From QYOJ01 sp964642545 (GTDB lineage: Bacteria > Bacteroidota > Bacteroidia > Bacteroidales > FEN-979), in contig CAZXQU010000051.1 of NCBI GenBank assembly GCA_964642545.1, forward strand, positions 1-22,211: DNA of 22,211 nucleotides, written 5' to 3'. The notes beneath the pieces were generated by a model, which made no database searches, had not been told where the DNA came from, and was given only the letters and a program-made list of their open reading frames with translations. A program made the translations under genes and the position numbers. This document shows positions 1 to 8,018 of this stretch, one piece after another (position 1 is the stretch's first letter; every line of letters starts with the position of its first letter).

Positions 1-1332
1 GGATTGCAACTCGCTGCGCAACACCCTGATACTACCCTGCAAGGCATCCACTTTTGTCACCTGGGTTTCATCAAACATGGTAAATACGATCAGCGCACCC
101 GCGACAAAGCTGGCTAATGCGGTTCCCATCTTTATGAACCACCAGAATATCGAGTAAAAACTGCCCTCCGTGCGATGCCCTGTCTTTAAATCATCTTCGT
201 CACAGATGTCGCCAACCATAGAAGCTCCCAGCGTAAAGAAAAACAGCATACCGGCTGACAGCAGTACTGTGGGAATAATGATCAAATAGGGATATGCCGG
301 GTTGTAGCAGATAATCTTTGAGAGTTGTGCCAGGACCATGAGTAAAATAGCAATAGTGAGAGTATTCCTTTTGCCCAGTTTAGGGCTGATCCAGTTGAGG
401 GGAAAGACGGCAAGCACTCCGGTGATAGCCCAGATAGTACCGTTGATCCCGAGCAGATAGGCGCCTGCAACTTTATCGCCCCCGAAAATATAAAAAATAG
501 GAATGTATGACCCGAGCAGATTGACGAAATTGAAGCCCATGGCCAGCGTGAAAATCGTCAGCGTCAGCATGATAAAGTTTTTATTGCTGGCAGTATGTTT
601 CATATCTTTCCAGAAAGGCGCTTTTTCCTGCTTTGCGACGCGTATAAATCCAGGTTCTTTTAATTTGAAAAACCACCAGAAAGCGAGTGGAATCAGGATA
701 ACTGCAATAAGTATGGAGACATAGCGCATGCCATCAGCTTCATTCCCTCCCGGGCCTTTGAAAACTTCCATACTGGCGAGGGCAAAAAGCCAGGGAGTGC
801 TCATGGCAAAAAGATTACCTACAAAACTCTTGGCACTGAAAAGGCGGGTGCGTTCGTGGTAATCGGTGGTCATCTCCATGCCAAGAGCGCCGTGAGGGAT
901 TTCGAATATTGTACAGGCAGTGTAAAACAACAGGAGGGAGAAAAGTATATATACGAGCTGAAACGCTTGAAAGCCCGATTCAGAAGGGAACCAGGCATGC
1001 ACTATATCACCTTTGGGGATCCACCACATGACGACAAAAAAGACTGCTACGAGTATTCCTCCTATCAGTAGGAATGGACGCCGGCGACCCCAGCGAGTCC
1101 TGGTGTTATCAGAAAGATGGCCGATAACGGGATCAGAAACAGCATCCCACAAACGGGGGATAATCAAAATGACTCCCAGCCAGAAGGCGCTTAGCCCTAA
1201 ACTTATATTACCCATCAACCCAACGAGTATTCCAGCTATGTTGAAGAGGGCAATGGGAATAATACCACCAGAGCCATAGGTGGCTAACAGTGAAAAGCGA
1301 ATCCGATCTTCTGGTTTTGTGCTGTTTTCCAT
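1..1332 (-). CDS. GPH-family sugar:cation symporter (MFS), C-terminus beyond window
   Basis: The frame is open from ATG at 1332 to the left edge, giving 444 codons with the C-terminus missing. The product is a polytopic inner-membrane protein with many hydrophobic segments. Residues 63-86 carry the glycoside-pentoside-hexuronide (GPH) signature between TM2 and TM3 (DAVSDPVIGHLSD followed by TRTRWGRRRPF). A second family-like patch, MVGDICDEDDLKTGHRTEGS, lies near the C-terminal end. GPH transporters import glycosides or oligosaccharides with H+ or Na+. An AGGA lies 8 nt before the start. It begins 17 nt after the stop of the discoidin-domain enzyme, so it is probably the last visible gene of the PUL operon and moves the released sugar (sophorose or glucose, if the glucan guess is right) into the cytoplasm. 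Family assignment is firm. Substrate is inferred from context only. Confidence 0.9.
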   Translation of the reverse strand, partial: MENSTKPEDRIRFSLLATYGSGGIIPIALFNIAGILVGLMGNISLGLSAFWLGVILIIPRLWDAVSDPVIGHLSDNTRTRWGRRRPFLLIGGILVAVFFVVMWWIPKGDIVHAWFPSESGFQAFQLVYILFSLLLFYTACTIFEIPHGALGMEMTTDYHERTRLFSAKSFVGNLFAMSTPWLFALASMEVFKGPGGNEADGMRYVSILIAVILIPLAFWWFFKLKEPGFIRVAKQEKAPFWKDMKHTASNKNFIMLTLTIFTLAMGFNFVNLLGSYIPIFYIFGGDKVAGAYLLGINGTIWAITGVLAVFPLNWISPKLGKRNTLTIAILLMVLAQLSKIICYNPAYPYLIIIPTVLLSAGMLFFFTLGASMVGDICDEDDLKTGHRTEGSFYSIFWWFIKMGTALASFVAGALIVFTMFDETQVTKVDALQGSIRVLRSELQS

Positions 1333-1349
1333 GCTTTTATTCCTGTTCT

Positions 1350-4300
1350 TTAATAATAAATCACTACTTCTGCAGGTAACTCTCTAACTGGTATTTCCTT
1401 TTCATTAAAATCCTTTCTCTCTACTCCGTTAACCGTTACTTTTACCGGAAGTTTGGATCCGTTAAAGTTTTTAATTTTAATTCCGTTGGCAGGAAGTTTT
1501 ACATCACCAAAAATTGAAAAAACATATTTATTGTTATCTTTTTTTATTGTGTATGAAATCTCACCGTAATAAGTTGGCAGATTTTCAACAGACATTCCTT
1601 CAGGCGAATCAATCCAATCCTGATAAAGTGCAGAAGCTAATACAAGCGATTGATCATACTCATTTTCATAAACAAACATGGCACGGAATGCGTTGATAAA
1701 ATCGCTGCCAACCCAGGTGTGCGGCATATCTCCGATATAACCCGGAAAACGGTAATCTTTCCAAACAACCTCAGCCCATTGATTCCATCCCTGCGGGCGT
1801 TGATCATTTAAGAAAAATTCTATTAACTCGTGCGCTCTTTCCGGTTGATCTAAAATGATAAATGACCCGATTAAACGATTTTCATAAGGAGTGTAATTAA
1901 TCCAATCAATTTTTCCTTCCCTCCTGTCCTTGAAAAATTCATAATACTTCTCAAAAGTGTTATATACTTGCGGCTTTGGTAAGTTGTTCAGTTCGTTGCA
2001 AGGTGTTAACGCAATTGTTGTTGATGTTGCATCAAAATCACCAAGTTCGGCACAACCTGGCACGTAATTTATTCCTCTCGTTTTCATCGCGAGCTTCAGT
2101 GAATTGTAAAGATTTTTCTTAAATGTATCGCGAACTTTTTTTACTCTTTCATACGATTCCATTTCACCAAGTATTTTCTGAATCTCCGCAGCGTCCTTCA
2201 ACCCTTTCATGGTAAAAAAATCATCCCAGTACGAGTGCATCGGCTTAGCAGAATAACCTTCGTGGCTGATTGATTCCGTAACCAAACCGTAGCAGGCACG
2301 CACACTGTCGGGGCCGTTTTTAAACCGGTCCGTGGAATTTTCGGCAATGAGGGATTCAATATATCCCACCGCCTTTAAGACCTTTTGGTTTTTTGACCTG
2401 AGAAAAGCTGTATCATGCGTGAAATTGAAATATTCACGGATCAAATAAACCAATTCCCCGTGGCTGTCGTTTTCGGGCACCGGATCAGAGCCCCTTGAAT
2501 CCACCACACAGGGAACTTTACCGTTGTCGTATTGATAATCTGAGTACCAGTCGATAAAATCCTTAACTTCCGTTACGATACCCGATTTCAGAAGTGCGGA
2601 TGAAGTTAATGCGCCGTCGCGTATCCAGCTCCGTTCATATGAACGCGAGCCGGGTTGAATGCCTGCTTTATCTCTGTTAATTAATATGTATGCGAGATTT
2701 GATCTGTAGGTATTTACAATCCTGTTTGCTGAAGCGGGCAGGTTGAATCTGATATGCTCCACTTTTGATTTCCAGAAGTCGGTTGCCTGATCAGATTCTG
2801 ACGAGACCTTTTCAGCGCTCAGTGTTTCGCCGGCTGGTTGTTTTCCATAAAACGGAACTACCACGAAGAATCCGGTTTGTTCACCTGGATCGAGGTGCAA
2901 CGAATATTTTATCCAACCATTAGCCAGCCCGCTTTGATCAATCGCGGTTTTATTTCCGGGGATTTTACCGAGACGGAGAAGATCGACAATGTTTCCTTCA
3001 TCAAAGACACTTGCCCCGAAGGAATCATATTTTACCTGGGACAGTAATACTTTGTCATCGATAAGCAAAACGCTTCCCTCCCCTTCTTTGATTGAATATA
3101 TTTTACCGGCACCACCGGTAAGATTCAGAAACTGATAGTATGGATTAACCTGGTACGGACGAATCAGCAGGTAAAACTCAAAATCTTTTATCCGTACCGA
3201 GCTATTTTTAAATGAATAGCTGATATTAAGCCTGGAATTTTTATTGGCCTCCCCGCTTGCCGTCACCCCGGTTACAAATTCAAGGTCACCGCATTGCCAG
3301 GTAACAGAGGGCACAAAATTAAATTCGGTATTGTCTTCGGATAGGCCTAATGACTGAATGGATTTGACATTGCTCCAGTTGTACAGCGAATCACCCGTTT
3401 TTATCATCGGCTCGATCGAAAACCGGGCCTTTTCCACTTCAACCATCCCGTCTTCGTTGATCAATGCCTCCTTCATATCATTGTTAACACCGGTAATTGT
3501 CCAGTAAGAAGCCTTTTCTGAAAAGTACCTTGGGAAATTCCCGGCTGGTGAATGTTTGGCAGTGTAAATTAAAAAATCGTTCATCGTTGAGGAACTTCCG
3601 ATATCCAGGAATTGTATTTCCGCTATCCCGAACACTTTTTCGGAATTGCCGGTTTCGAGATTTATTTTTAAATACCTGGCTTCTGCTTCAGGAAGCCTGA
3701 TAAAGCTGACATCACTCTGACCCGACCGGACCGAATAAACTATTTCCCAGTTTTTACCATCCTCCGACAACAGAATATCAAAACTTTTTGCATAATGATC
3801 TTTCAGCCAATTGATTTGAAGGCCGCCGAATGCTCTGAACGTCTTAAAATCAACCATGACCTGCTGGCCTTTCGGTGTGGCGCTTTGCCAGTAAGTTTCA
3901 TTGGAATGATCGACCATAAAACCGGGCGGGTGATTTTTCAGCGACGATGAGGCTGCGAAGGATGGTATCGGGTATGAATGCGTTTCGGGTGGGAGCGGTT
4001 CAAACTTCAGGTCATCAATCCAGATCGTTCCCTTGCCACCCACAAAAGATGAAATGGTGAATTCAATTCTGTCAATTCGTTGTAAACTATGATCCGTTGC
4101 CGATCCCCAGGCAAAACTGATATGTCTTTTCTTTATGCGGATTTTTCTCCATCCCTCAGGAAAATCATAATTGCGGTTACAAACCCACCATACATTGCTC
4201 CCTGTACTGTCAAGAAACTTTATTTCAAAATTATTGGCCGGGGATTCGGATTTGATAAGAAAGGAAAATTCAAAATTGTCGGGAAGGTCGATGGGGAAAA

Positions 4301-4535
4301 GCTTCTGTATTCCTCCGTAACCGGTGCCTTTGGTGAAATCATAATCGAAACGGATCGCATTGCCTGTCAACCCTTTTTCAATGGATAAATTAAGGCCAAC
4401 ACCATCGGAACTGATGAAGGCCCAGCCCTCTTTGTTTTCAAATTCGTCAAGGGTTCTGATCTGGGCATGGAGAACCGGGGTTGCAAGGATCGACAGTAAT
4501 AACAATAAGTTTCTTTTCCTGCAGAGAGGTTTCAT
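1350..4535 (-). CDS. Large secreted discoidin-domain protein with (alpha/alpha)6-type catalytic region
   Basis: The 1061-residue product starts at ATG 4535, where a signal peptide begins (MKPLCRKRNLLLLLSILATP, cleavage near HAQ at 23-25). A longer in-frame start at 4622 would add 29 charged residues before it and overlap the upstream gene. Residues 26-180 look like a carbohydrate-binding beta-sandwich ending in IWIDDLKFEP. Residues 185-312 look like an F5/8 type C (discoidin, CBM32-like) domain with the ending YLKINLETGNSEKVFGIAEI. Residues 320-595 are probably another beta-rich domain. Residues 600-985 resemble an alpha-barrel glycosidase, with SYERSWIRDGAL (632-643), DNGKVP (670-675), HSYWDDFF (767-774) and GDMPHTWVGSDF (935-946). 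A short beta tail closes the protein. There is no lipobox and no T9SS tail, so it is probably periplasmic. It starts 11 nt after the GH144-like gene. I cannot assign a CAZy family. GH15/GH63/debranching-like enzymes are the nearest architecture. Confidence 0.8.
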   Translation of the reverse strand: MKPLCRKRNLLLLLSILATPVLHAQIRTLDEFENKEGWAFISSDGVGLNLSIEKGLTGNAIRFDYDFTKGTGYGGIQKLFPIDLPDNFEFSFLIKSESPANNFEIKFLDSTGSNVWWVCNRNYDFPEGWRKIRIKKRHISFAWGSATDHSLQRIDRIEFTISSFVGGKGTIWIDDLKFEPLPPETHSYPIPSFAASSSLKNHPPGFMVDHSNETYWQSATPKGQQVMVDFKTFRAFGGLQINWLKDHYAKSFDILLSEDGKNWEIVYSVRSGQSDVSFIRLPEAEARYLKINLETGNSEKVFGIAEIQFLDIGSSSTMNDFLIYTAKHSPAGNFPRYFSEKASYWTITGVNNDMKEALINEDGMVEVEKARFSIEPMIKTGDSLYNWSNVKSIQSLGLSEDNTEFNFVPSVTWQCGDLEFVTGVTASGEANKNSRLNISYSFKNSSVRIKDFEFYLLIRPYQVNPYYQFLNLTGGAGKIYSIKEGEGSVLLIDDKVLLSQVKYDSFGASVFDEGNIVDLLRLGKIPGNKTAIDQSGLANGWIKYSLHLDPGEQTGFFVVVPFYGKQPAGETLSAEKVSSESDQATDFWKSKVEHIRFNLPASANRIVNTYRSNLAYILINRDKAGIQPGSRSYERSWIRDGALTSSALLKSGIVTEVKDFIDWYSDYQYDNGKVPCVVDSRGSDPVPENDSHGELVYLIREYFNFTHDTAFLRSKNQKVLKAVGYIESLIAENSTDRFKNGPDSVRACYGLVTESISHEGYSAKPMHSYWDDFFTMKGLKDAAEIQKILGEMESYERVKKVRDTFKKNLYNSLKLAMKTRGINYVPGCAELGDFDATSTTIALTPCNELNNLPKPQVYNTFEKYYEFFKDRREGKIDWINYTPYENRLIGSFIILDQPERAHELIEFFLNDQRPQGWNQWAEVVWKDYRFPGYIGDMPHTWVGSDFINAFRAMFVYENEYDQSLVLASALYQDWIDSPEGMSVENLPTYYGEISYTIKKDNNKYVFSIFGDVKLPANGIKIKNFNGSKLPVKVTVNGVERKDFNEKEIPVRELPAEVVIYY

Positions 4536-4546
4536 AGGATGGATAA

Positions 4547-5941
4547 CTACTGTTTCAAATATTCGTAGCCGAGTTTGTTCAACCCTTCCTGGATTATCGG
4601 ATCTTTCATTACAAAATTCCAAACGAAGCCTGTTCTGAAATTTTCTATCATAATCAGCATCGGTCCTTCATCTATCCCGATAAAATCATCATTAAACCAT
4701 TTAACTGTTGGATTGAAGGCATCATAATAACCGTATTTACCCCATAAATTTTTACCATACTTTTCATTCATTGATTGAATCGTCGGCAAAACTATTTCAG
4801 GAGCAAACGGCAGCGAGGAAAGGGATGCATATGGGGCTATGGTTCCATCATCAAAATAATTGTAATCGGGTCCGCTCGTTCCTCTTCCTGCATAACCCAA
4901 AAACTTTTTAGTATCAAAATTATATTTCTCCGTAGGTCCATCACTTGCCGTAATACCCCAGCAAAGCGAATCATAACCAATCCAACCTTGAGGATTATCT
5001 ATTGCGTATTGTCGTTGAACATATGTTGCACGGCGGGAGTTTTCAAAGTAATCCATTCCTTTTTCCTTCATGTATTCATCAACGATGCCGCGATAATCAA
5101 TGAATGCTTGTGAAAATTGATGACCAAATAAAGGAGGAAAAGCTACATGCGAAAGTCCTTTGTATGGAGTGTACCATTTATAGGATTTTAACCAGGCCTT
5201 GTAACTTCGTTCAACATTTTCCATTCCACTTCCTGCAGCTAAAATATAAAGGAACAGCGCCTCGTTATAGCCGATCCAGCCATAATCGTGCAATCCTTTT
5301 TCGGGAGACCAGCCCATGGAAATTGTATAAGCAAATTCACCAGAAGCGGGCATTTCCATAAAATTCCAGTCAATTCTGTTAAGTAATATGGCTGCAAGTA
5401 ACCGGATCTGGTTTTCAACTTCATTGTCAAGGTTGTAATAATTCCGGGCAAAGATGATACCCATCATCAGGATGCCTGTATCTATGGAAGAAAGTTCACA
5501 ATTCCATTCACGTGTGCCAGAATTCATTGCCAGGAAATGATAGTAAAATCCTTTGTAACCTGTAACATTTTTATCAGAACTTTGAACAGAACTGATAAAG
5601 AATTTAAGAATTTTGAGCGTAATCTCCGCCGCTTGTTCACGTGTCATCCAATTTCTTTCAGCGCCGATTGCAAATGATGGAATTCCAAAACCTGTTGATG
5701 CTATACTGGCAGGAGCCCAAATTGCGGTGCGGTCTTTTACGATTCCCTTTTCAGGATGATGTTCATTTATAAAGAAAAGGAAAGTTTTATGCTGAATTGA
5801 ATCGAGCATTACCTCTTCGTCAGGTGTTAAAGGATAATTAACTTTTCCATTGGATTTGAATACAATTTGACCTTGAACCATTGTGTGGATCAGAGCCATC
5901 CAAAAGACAGATGCAATGATTAACCGATTAATATGCTGCAT
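4547..5941 (-). CDS. GH144-like glycoside hydrolase (PF10091 glycoamylase domain), periplasmic
   Basis: The product has 464 residues from ATG 5941. A longer start at 5983 adds 14 partly acidic residues ahead of the signal peptide and overlaps the upstream stop, so I prefer 5941. Residues 1-25 form a signal peptide ending VQGQ, without a lipobox. The rest is one alpha-barrel domain with hallmarks of PF10091: SSIDTGILM (151-159), GWIGYNEALF (221-230), the pattern CWGITASDGP (327-336), YASLSSLPFAPE (371-382) and GIDEGPMLIMIEN (422-434). GH144 was founded on the endo-beta-1,2-glucanase of Chitinophaga pinensis. A Parabacteroides homologue releases sophorose exolytically. This gene lies between two other hydrolase genes (25 nt and 11 nt gaps). 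The lack of a lipid anchor suggests periplasmic processing of imported oligosaccharides. Fold and family are well supported. Endo versus exo action and exact linkage are inferred. Confidence 0.86.
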   Translation of the reverse strand: MQHINRLIIASVFWMALIHTMVQGQIVFKSNGKVNYPLTPDEEVMLDSIQHKTFLFFINEHHPEKGIVKDRTAIWAPASIASTGFGIPSFAIGAERNWMTREQAAEITLKILKFFISSVQSSDKNVTGYKGFYYHFLAMNSGTREWNCELSSIDTGILMMGIIFARNYYNLDNEVENQIRLLAAILLNRIDWNFMEMPASGEFAYTISMGWSPEKGLHDYGWIGYNEALFLYILAAGSGMENVERSYKAWLKSYKWYTPYKGLSHVAFPPLFGHQFSQAFIDYRGIVDEYMKEKGMDYFENSRRATYVQRQYAIDNPQGWIGYDSLCWGITASDGPTEKYNFDTKKFLGYAGRGTSGPDYNYFDDGTIAPYASLSSLPFAPEIVLPTIQSMNEKYGKNLWGKYGYYDAFNPTVKWFNDDFIGIDEGPMLIMIENFRTGFVWNFVMKDPIIQEGLNKLGYEYLKQ

Positions 5942-5966
5942 GGACGACAATACTTTTGTGCCATTA

Positions 5967-7940
5967 TCAATGAGTAAATCCAAGTTTTGTCAGCCCGGCA
6001 TTTACTTTGGGGTTCGACATGAACAGATCCCATAAAAGGCCGCTGCGGTAGTTCTCAATCATGCATACGATTGGCCCCTGGTCGATGGCAATATAAGAAT
6101 CGGCCCACCACCCCTCTGAAGGGGCAAAGGCGTCATAAAATCCATATTCGCCCCATAGCCGGTCTCCAAGGGTATAATAGAAAAACCGGATGGCATTCAT
6201 GGACTGTTCAGGTGTATATGCGATGGATGAAACCGCTGCAGTGGGAGTTATCACACCCAGGTCATTAGTAGGTGATTGTGCATTGTATCCCCACGGATTA
6301 TCACTTGCAGTTAGTCCCCAGCAAACTTTGCTGTACCCCGGAAAGTCTTTGGGATTGGTATAACAGTAAGTCCAGTTTATCAATGACTGGTTCACATTCT
6401 GTTCCCAGTAGTTTGCATATTGATCCAGGAGTGTTCTCGGATCCAGGCCAAGGTATGAGTAATGTGTGAAAAACAATGGTCCGCCGTACGGCTCACCAAG
6501 CGGAAGCACGTATCCAAAATAGCTATTACCGTTCATGATATTTCCGTTCTGAGCATATCCCTGCTGGTAAACTGCTGCCGAGATCGTGTGTGTTGTTGAG
6601 GTAGCCGCAACAACATAGGTGATTAGTGTTTCGTTGTAACCCCGTATCTGCATATTCATAATCCAGCCCAGATCGGGTGACCAGTGCCAGTACAAGACAT
6701 TCTGTCCCCGGGTAAACCAGTCATATTCCACAGCATCTGTCAGCGCATCGATCCGCACAACCAGGCTTTGTTCGGATGGGATTGCAGGATCAAGATACTG
6801 CCGTATGGTTATCAGTCCTTCAATCATATAGGAGGTCTCAACCAAATCAGCTCCGTTATCATTTGGTGTAAATGCGACGGTTTTACCCGTAGCGCCGTTC
6901 AGCCAATGAGCCCAGGCACCATGGTACCGGTCGCAGGTTTCAAGGAAGCCGATGATTTTGGTTAGTCGTGTTACTCCTTCATCGCGGGAAATAAACCCCC
7001 GTTCTATGCCAACAATCAATGCCATAACCCCAAACCCGGATCCACCCATGGCCACGATGTCGCCCGAGTTGTTTCGCTCCCGGGCCATTCCGCTTGCAGG
7101 ATGGGCAAAATCGTAAAAATACCGGAAGGTCTGCTCCTGTACCAGGGTAAGTAACTGTTGGTCAGTAATCAGCGGAAATTTTGGTGTTGAATCCAGGGCA
7201 GTATAAAAGTAATTGGTAAAGCCGGCGAAAGGGAACCCGTTTTCTGATGTTAAATTCTTTGAGATATTAAAAAAGCATCGGGAAAAATCTTTTAAAGCAG
7301 TTGTATTTGAAATGGTCAGTTTCTTGTTGTTTCCGGTAAGTGTATATGTGAGGGGCATCCCAGACGACAAGGAAAAATAGGAATTCAGGTCTGCTGGATC
7401 CAGGGAATCGGAGAAAGTAATCTCGATATTTACATTCTTCCAGTCAATGTTTTTCGGAATTGCAGGTATCTGGAAAAGCTCCTGGTTAATCGTGATGGTC
7501 TCTATTCTCAGCTTGCCCGCTATGGTAGTGAAAAGGAACTCCACTCCGGGAAAAGTTTCGCCCTGGGATCCTTTTATTCCTGACGTGATCTGCAATTTAT
7601 AGTTTAAAAGGTGATCAAGTGGCTGTTGAGGGGTAAGCCTGACATTTTTGTTATTATTGAAAACCAGAAGACTGCAAGCAACACCTGAATTATCAGCTTT
7701 TTTTAACAGGACATTGCCATCAAGCGACGAAGGATCGAGTATGTTATTGAAATAAATGTTAATGACACTGTCAACCGGAATGTCGTTGGTGGTTTCCCCC
7801 ACGTTGAGAACGATGCCGCCTGCCTTCACCTGTGCCAGTTGAATAACCCCTGAGGGTGGATCAGCTTCTTTCTTTTTACATGCGGTGTAAAAAAGGATAT
7901 TGACCACCAGAAATGCAATTAATAACGGAGTTAGTTTCAT
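5967..7940 (-). CDS. Lipoprotein GH144-like hydrolase with two N-terminal Ig-like domains
   Basis: The product has 657 residues. The N-terminus is a lipoprotein signal (FYTAC, C21) followed by KKKEAD, similar to the charged surface-export tails of Bacteroidota lipoproteins. Residues about 33-140 and 143-248 look like two bacterial Ig-like (Big_5/SbsA type) domains. Residues about 257-657 are a PF10091 glycoamylase domain with ADLVETSYMIEGLI (364-377), GYNETL (434-439), CWGLTASDNPWGY (540-552) and IDQGPIVCMIENYR (619-632). It is a paralogue of the next gene but has Q for E in the ID(E/Q)GP motif. The start is supported by AGGAGA 4-5 nt upstream, one of few clear Shine-Dalgarno sites here. Anchoring and spacer domains suggest a surface endo-acting enzyme feeding the SusCD transporter. 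The surface location and linkage specificity are inferred. Confidence 0.86.
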   Translation of the reverse strand: MKLTPLLIAFLVVNILFYTACKKKEADPPSGVIQLAQVKAGGIVLNVGETTNDIPVDSVINIYFNNILDPSSLDGNVLLKKADNSGVACSLLVFNNNKNVRLTPQQPLDHLLNYKLQITSGIKGSQGETFPGVEFLFTTIAGKLRIETITINQELFQIPAIPKNIDWKNVNIEITFSDSLDPADLNSYFSLSSGMPLTYTLTGNNKKLTISNTTALKDFSRCFFNISKNLTSENGFPFAGFTNYFYTALDSTPKFPLITDQQLLTLVQEQTFRYFYDFAHPASGMARERNNSGDIVAMGGSGFGVMALIVGIERGFISRDEGVTRLTKIIGFLETCDRYHGAWAHWLNGATGKTVAFTPNDNGADLVETSYMIEGLITIRQYLDPAIPSEQSLVVRIDALTDAVEYDWFTRGQNVLYWHWSPDLGWIMNMQIRGYNETLITYVVAATSTTHTISAAVYQQGYAQNGNIMNGNSYFGYVLPLGEPYGGPLFFTHYSYLGLDPRTLLDQYANYWEQNVNQSLINWTYCYTNPKDFPGYSKVCWGLTASDNPWGYNAQSPTNDLGVITPTAAVSSIAYTPEQSMNAIRFFYYTLGDRLWGEYGFYDAFAPSEGWWADSYIAIDQGPIVCMIENYRSGLLWDLFMSNPKVNAGLTKLGFTH

Positions 7941-7965
7941 GGTTCTCCTGTGTAGTTGATAAGAA

Positions 7966-7991
7966 GGCGGCCCCCTGGAAAGGGAGCCGCC
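7966..7991 (-). other. GC-rich intergenic hairpin before the lipoprotein hydrolase gene
   Basis: The arms GGCGGC (7966-7971) and GCCGCC (7986-7991) pair perfectly. One C/A mismatch and three more G-C pairs (CCC/GGG) follow, with a loop of about six bases. It lies in the 78-nt gap, 26 nt before the ATG at 7940. No T-run follows on the minus strand, so it is not a classic full-strength terminator. A transcript-stability or partial attenuation role within the operon is possible. Confidence 0.45.
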
Positions 7992-8018
7992 AGTGATTCA
8001 CTGAGAATGATTTTCAGT

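Noticed and set aside
856..1279. Plus-strand open frames opposite the symporter gene
   Set aside because: The minus strand is continuously open from 1332 to the edge with a GPH signature; the plus-strand frames are shadows.
4536..4622. Extended start of the discoidin enzyme, 29 codons upstream
   Set aside because: It places charged residues before the signal peptide and overlaps the preceding coding region.
5942..5983. Extended start of the second GH144-like enzyme overlapping the upstream stop
   Set aside because: The extension is partly acidic and would spoil the signal peptide; ATG 5941 gives a normal one.
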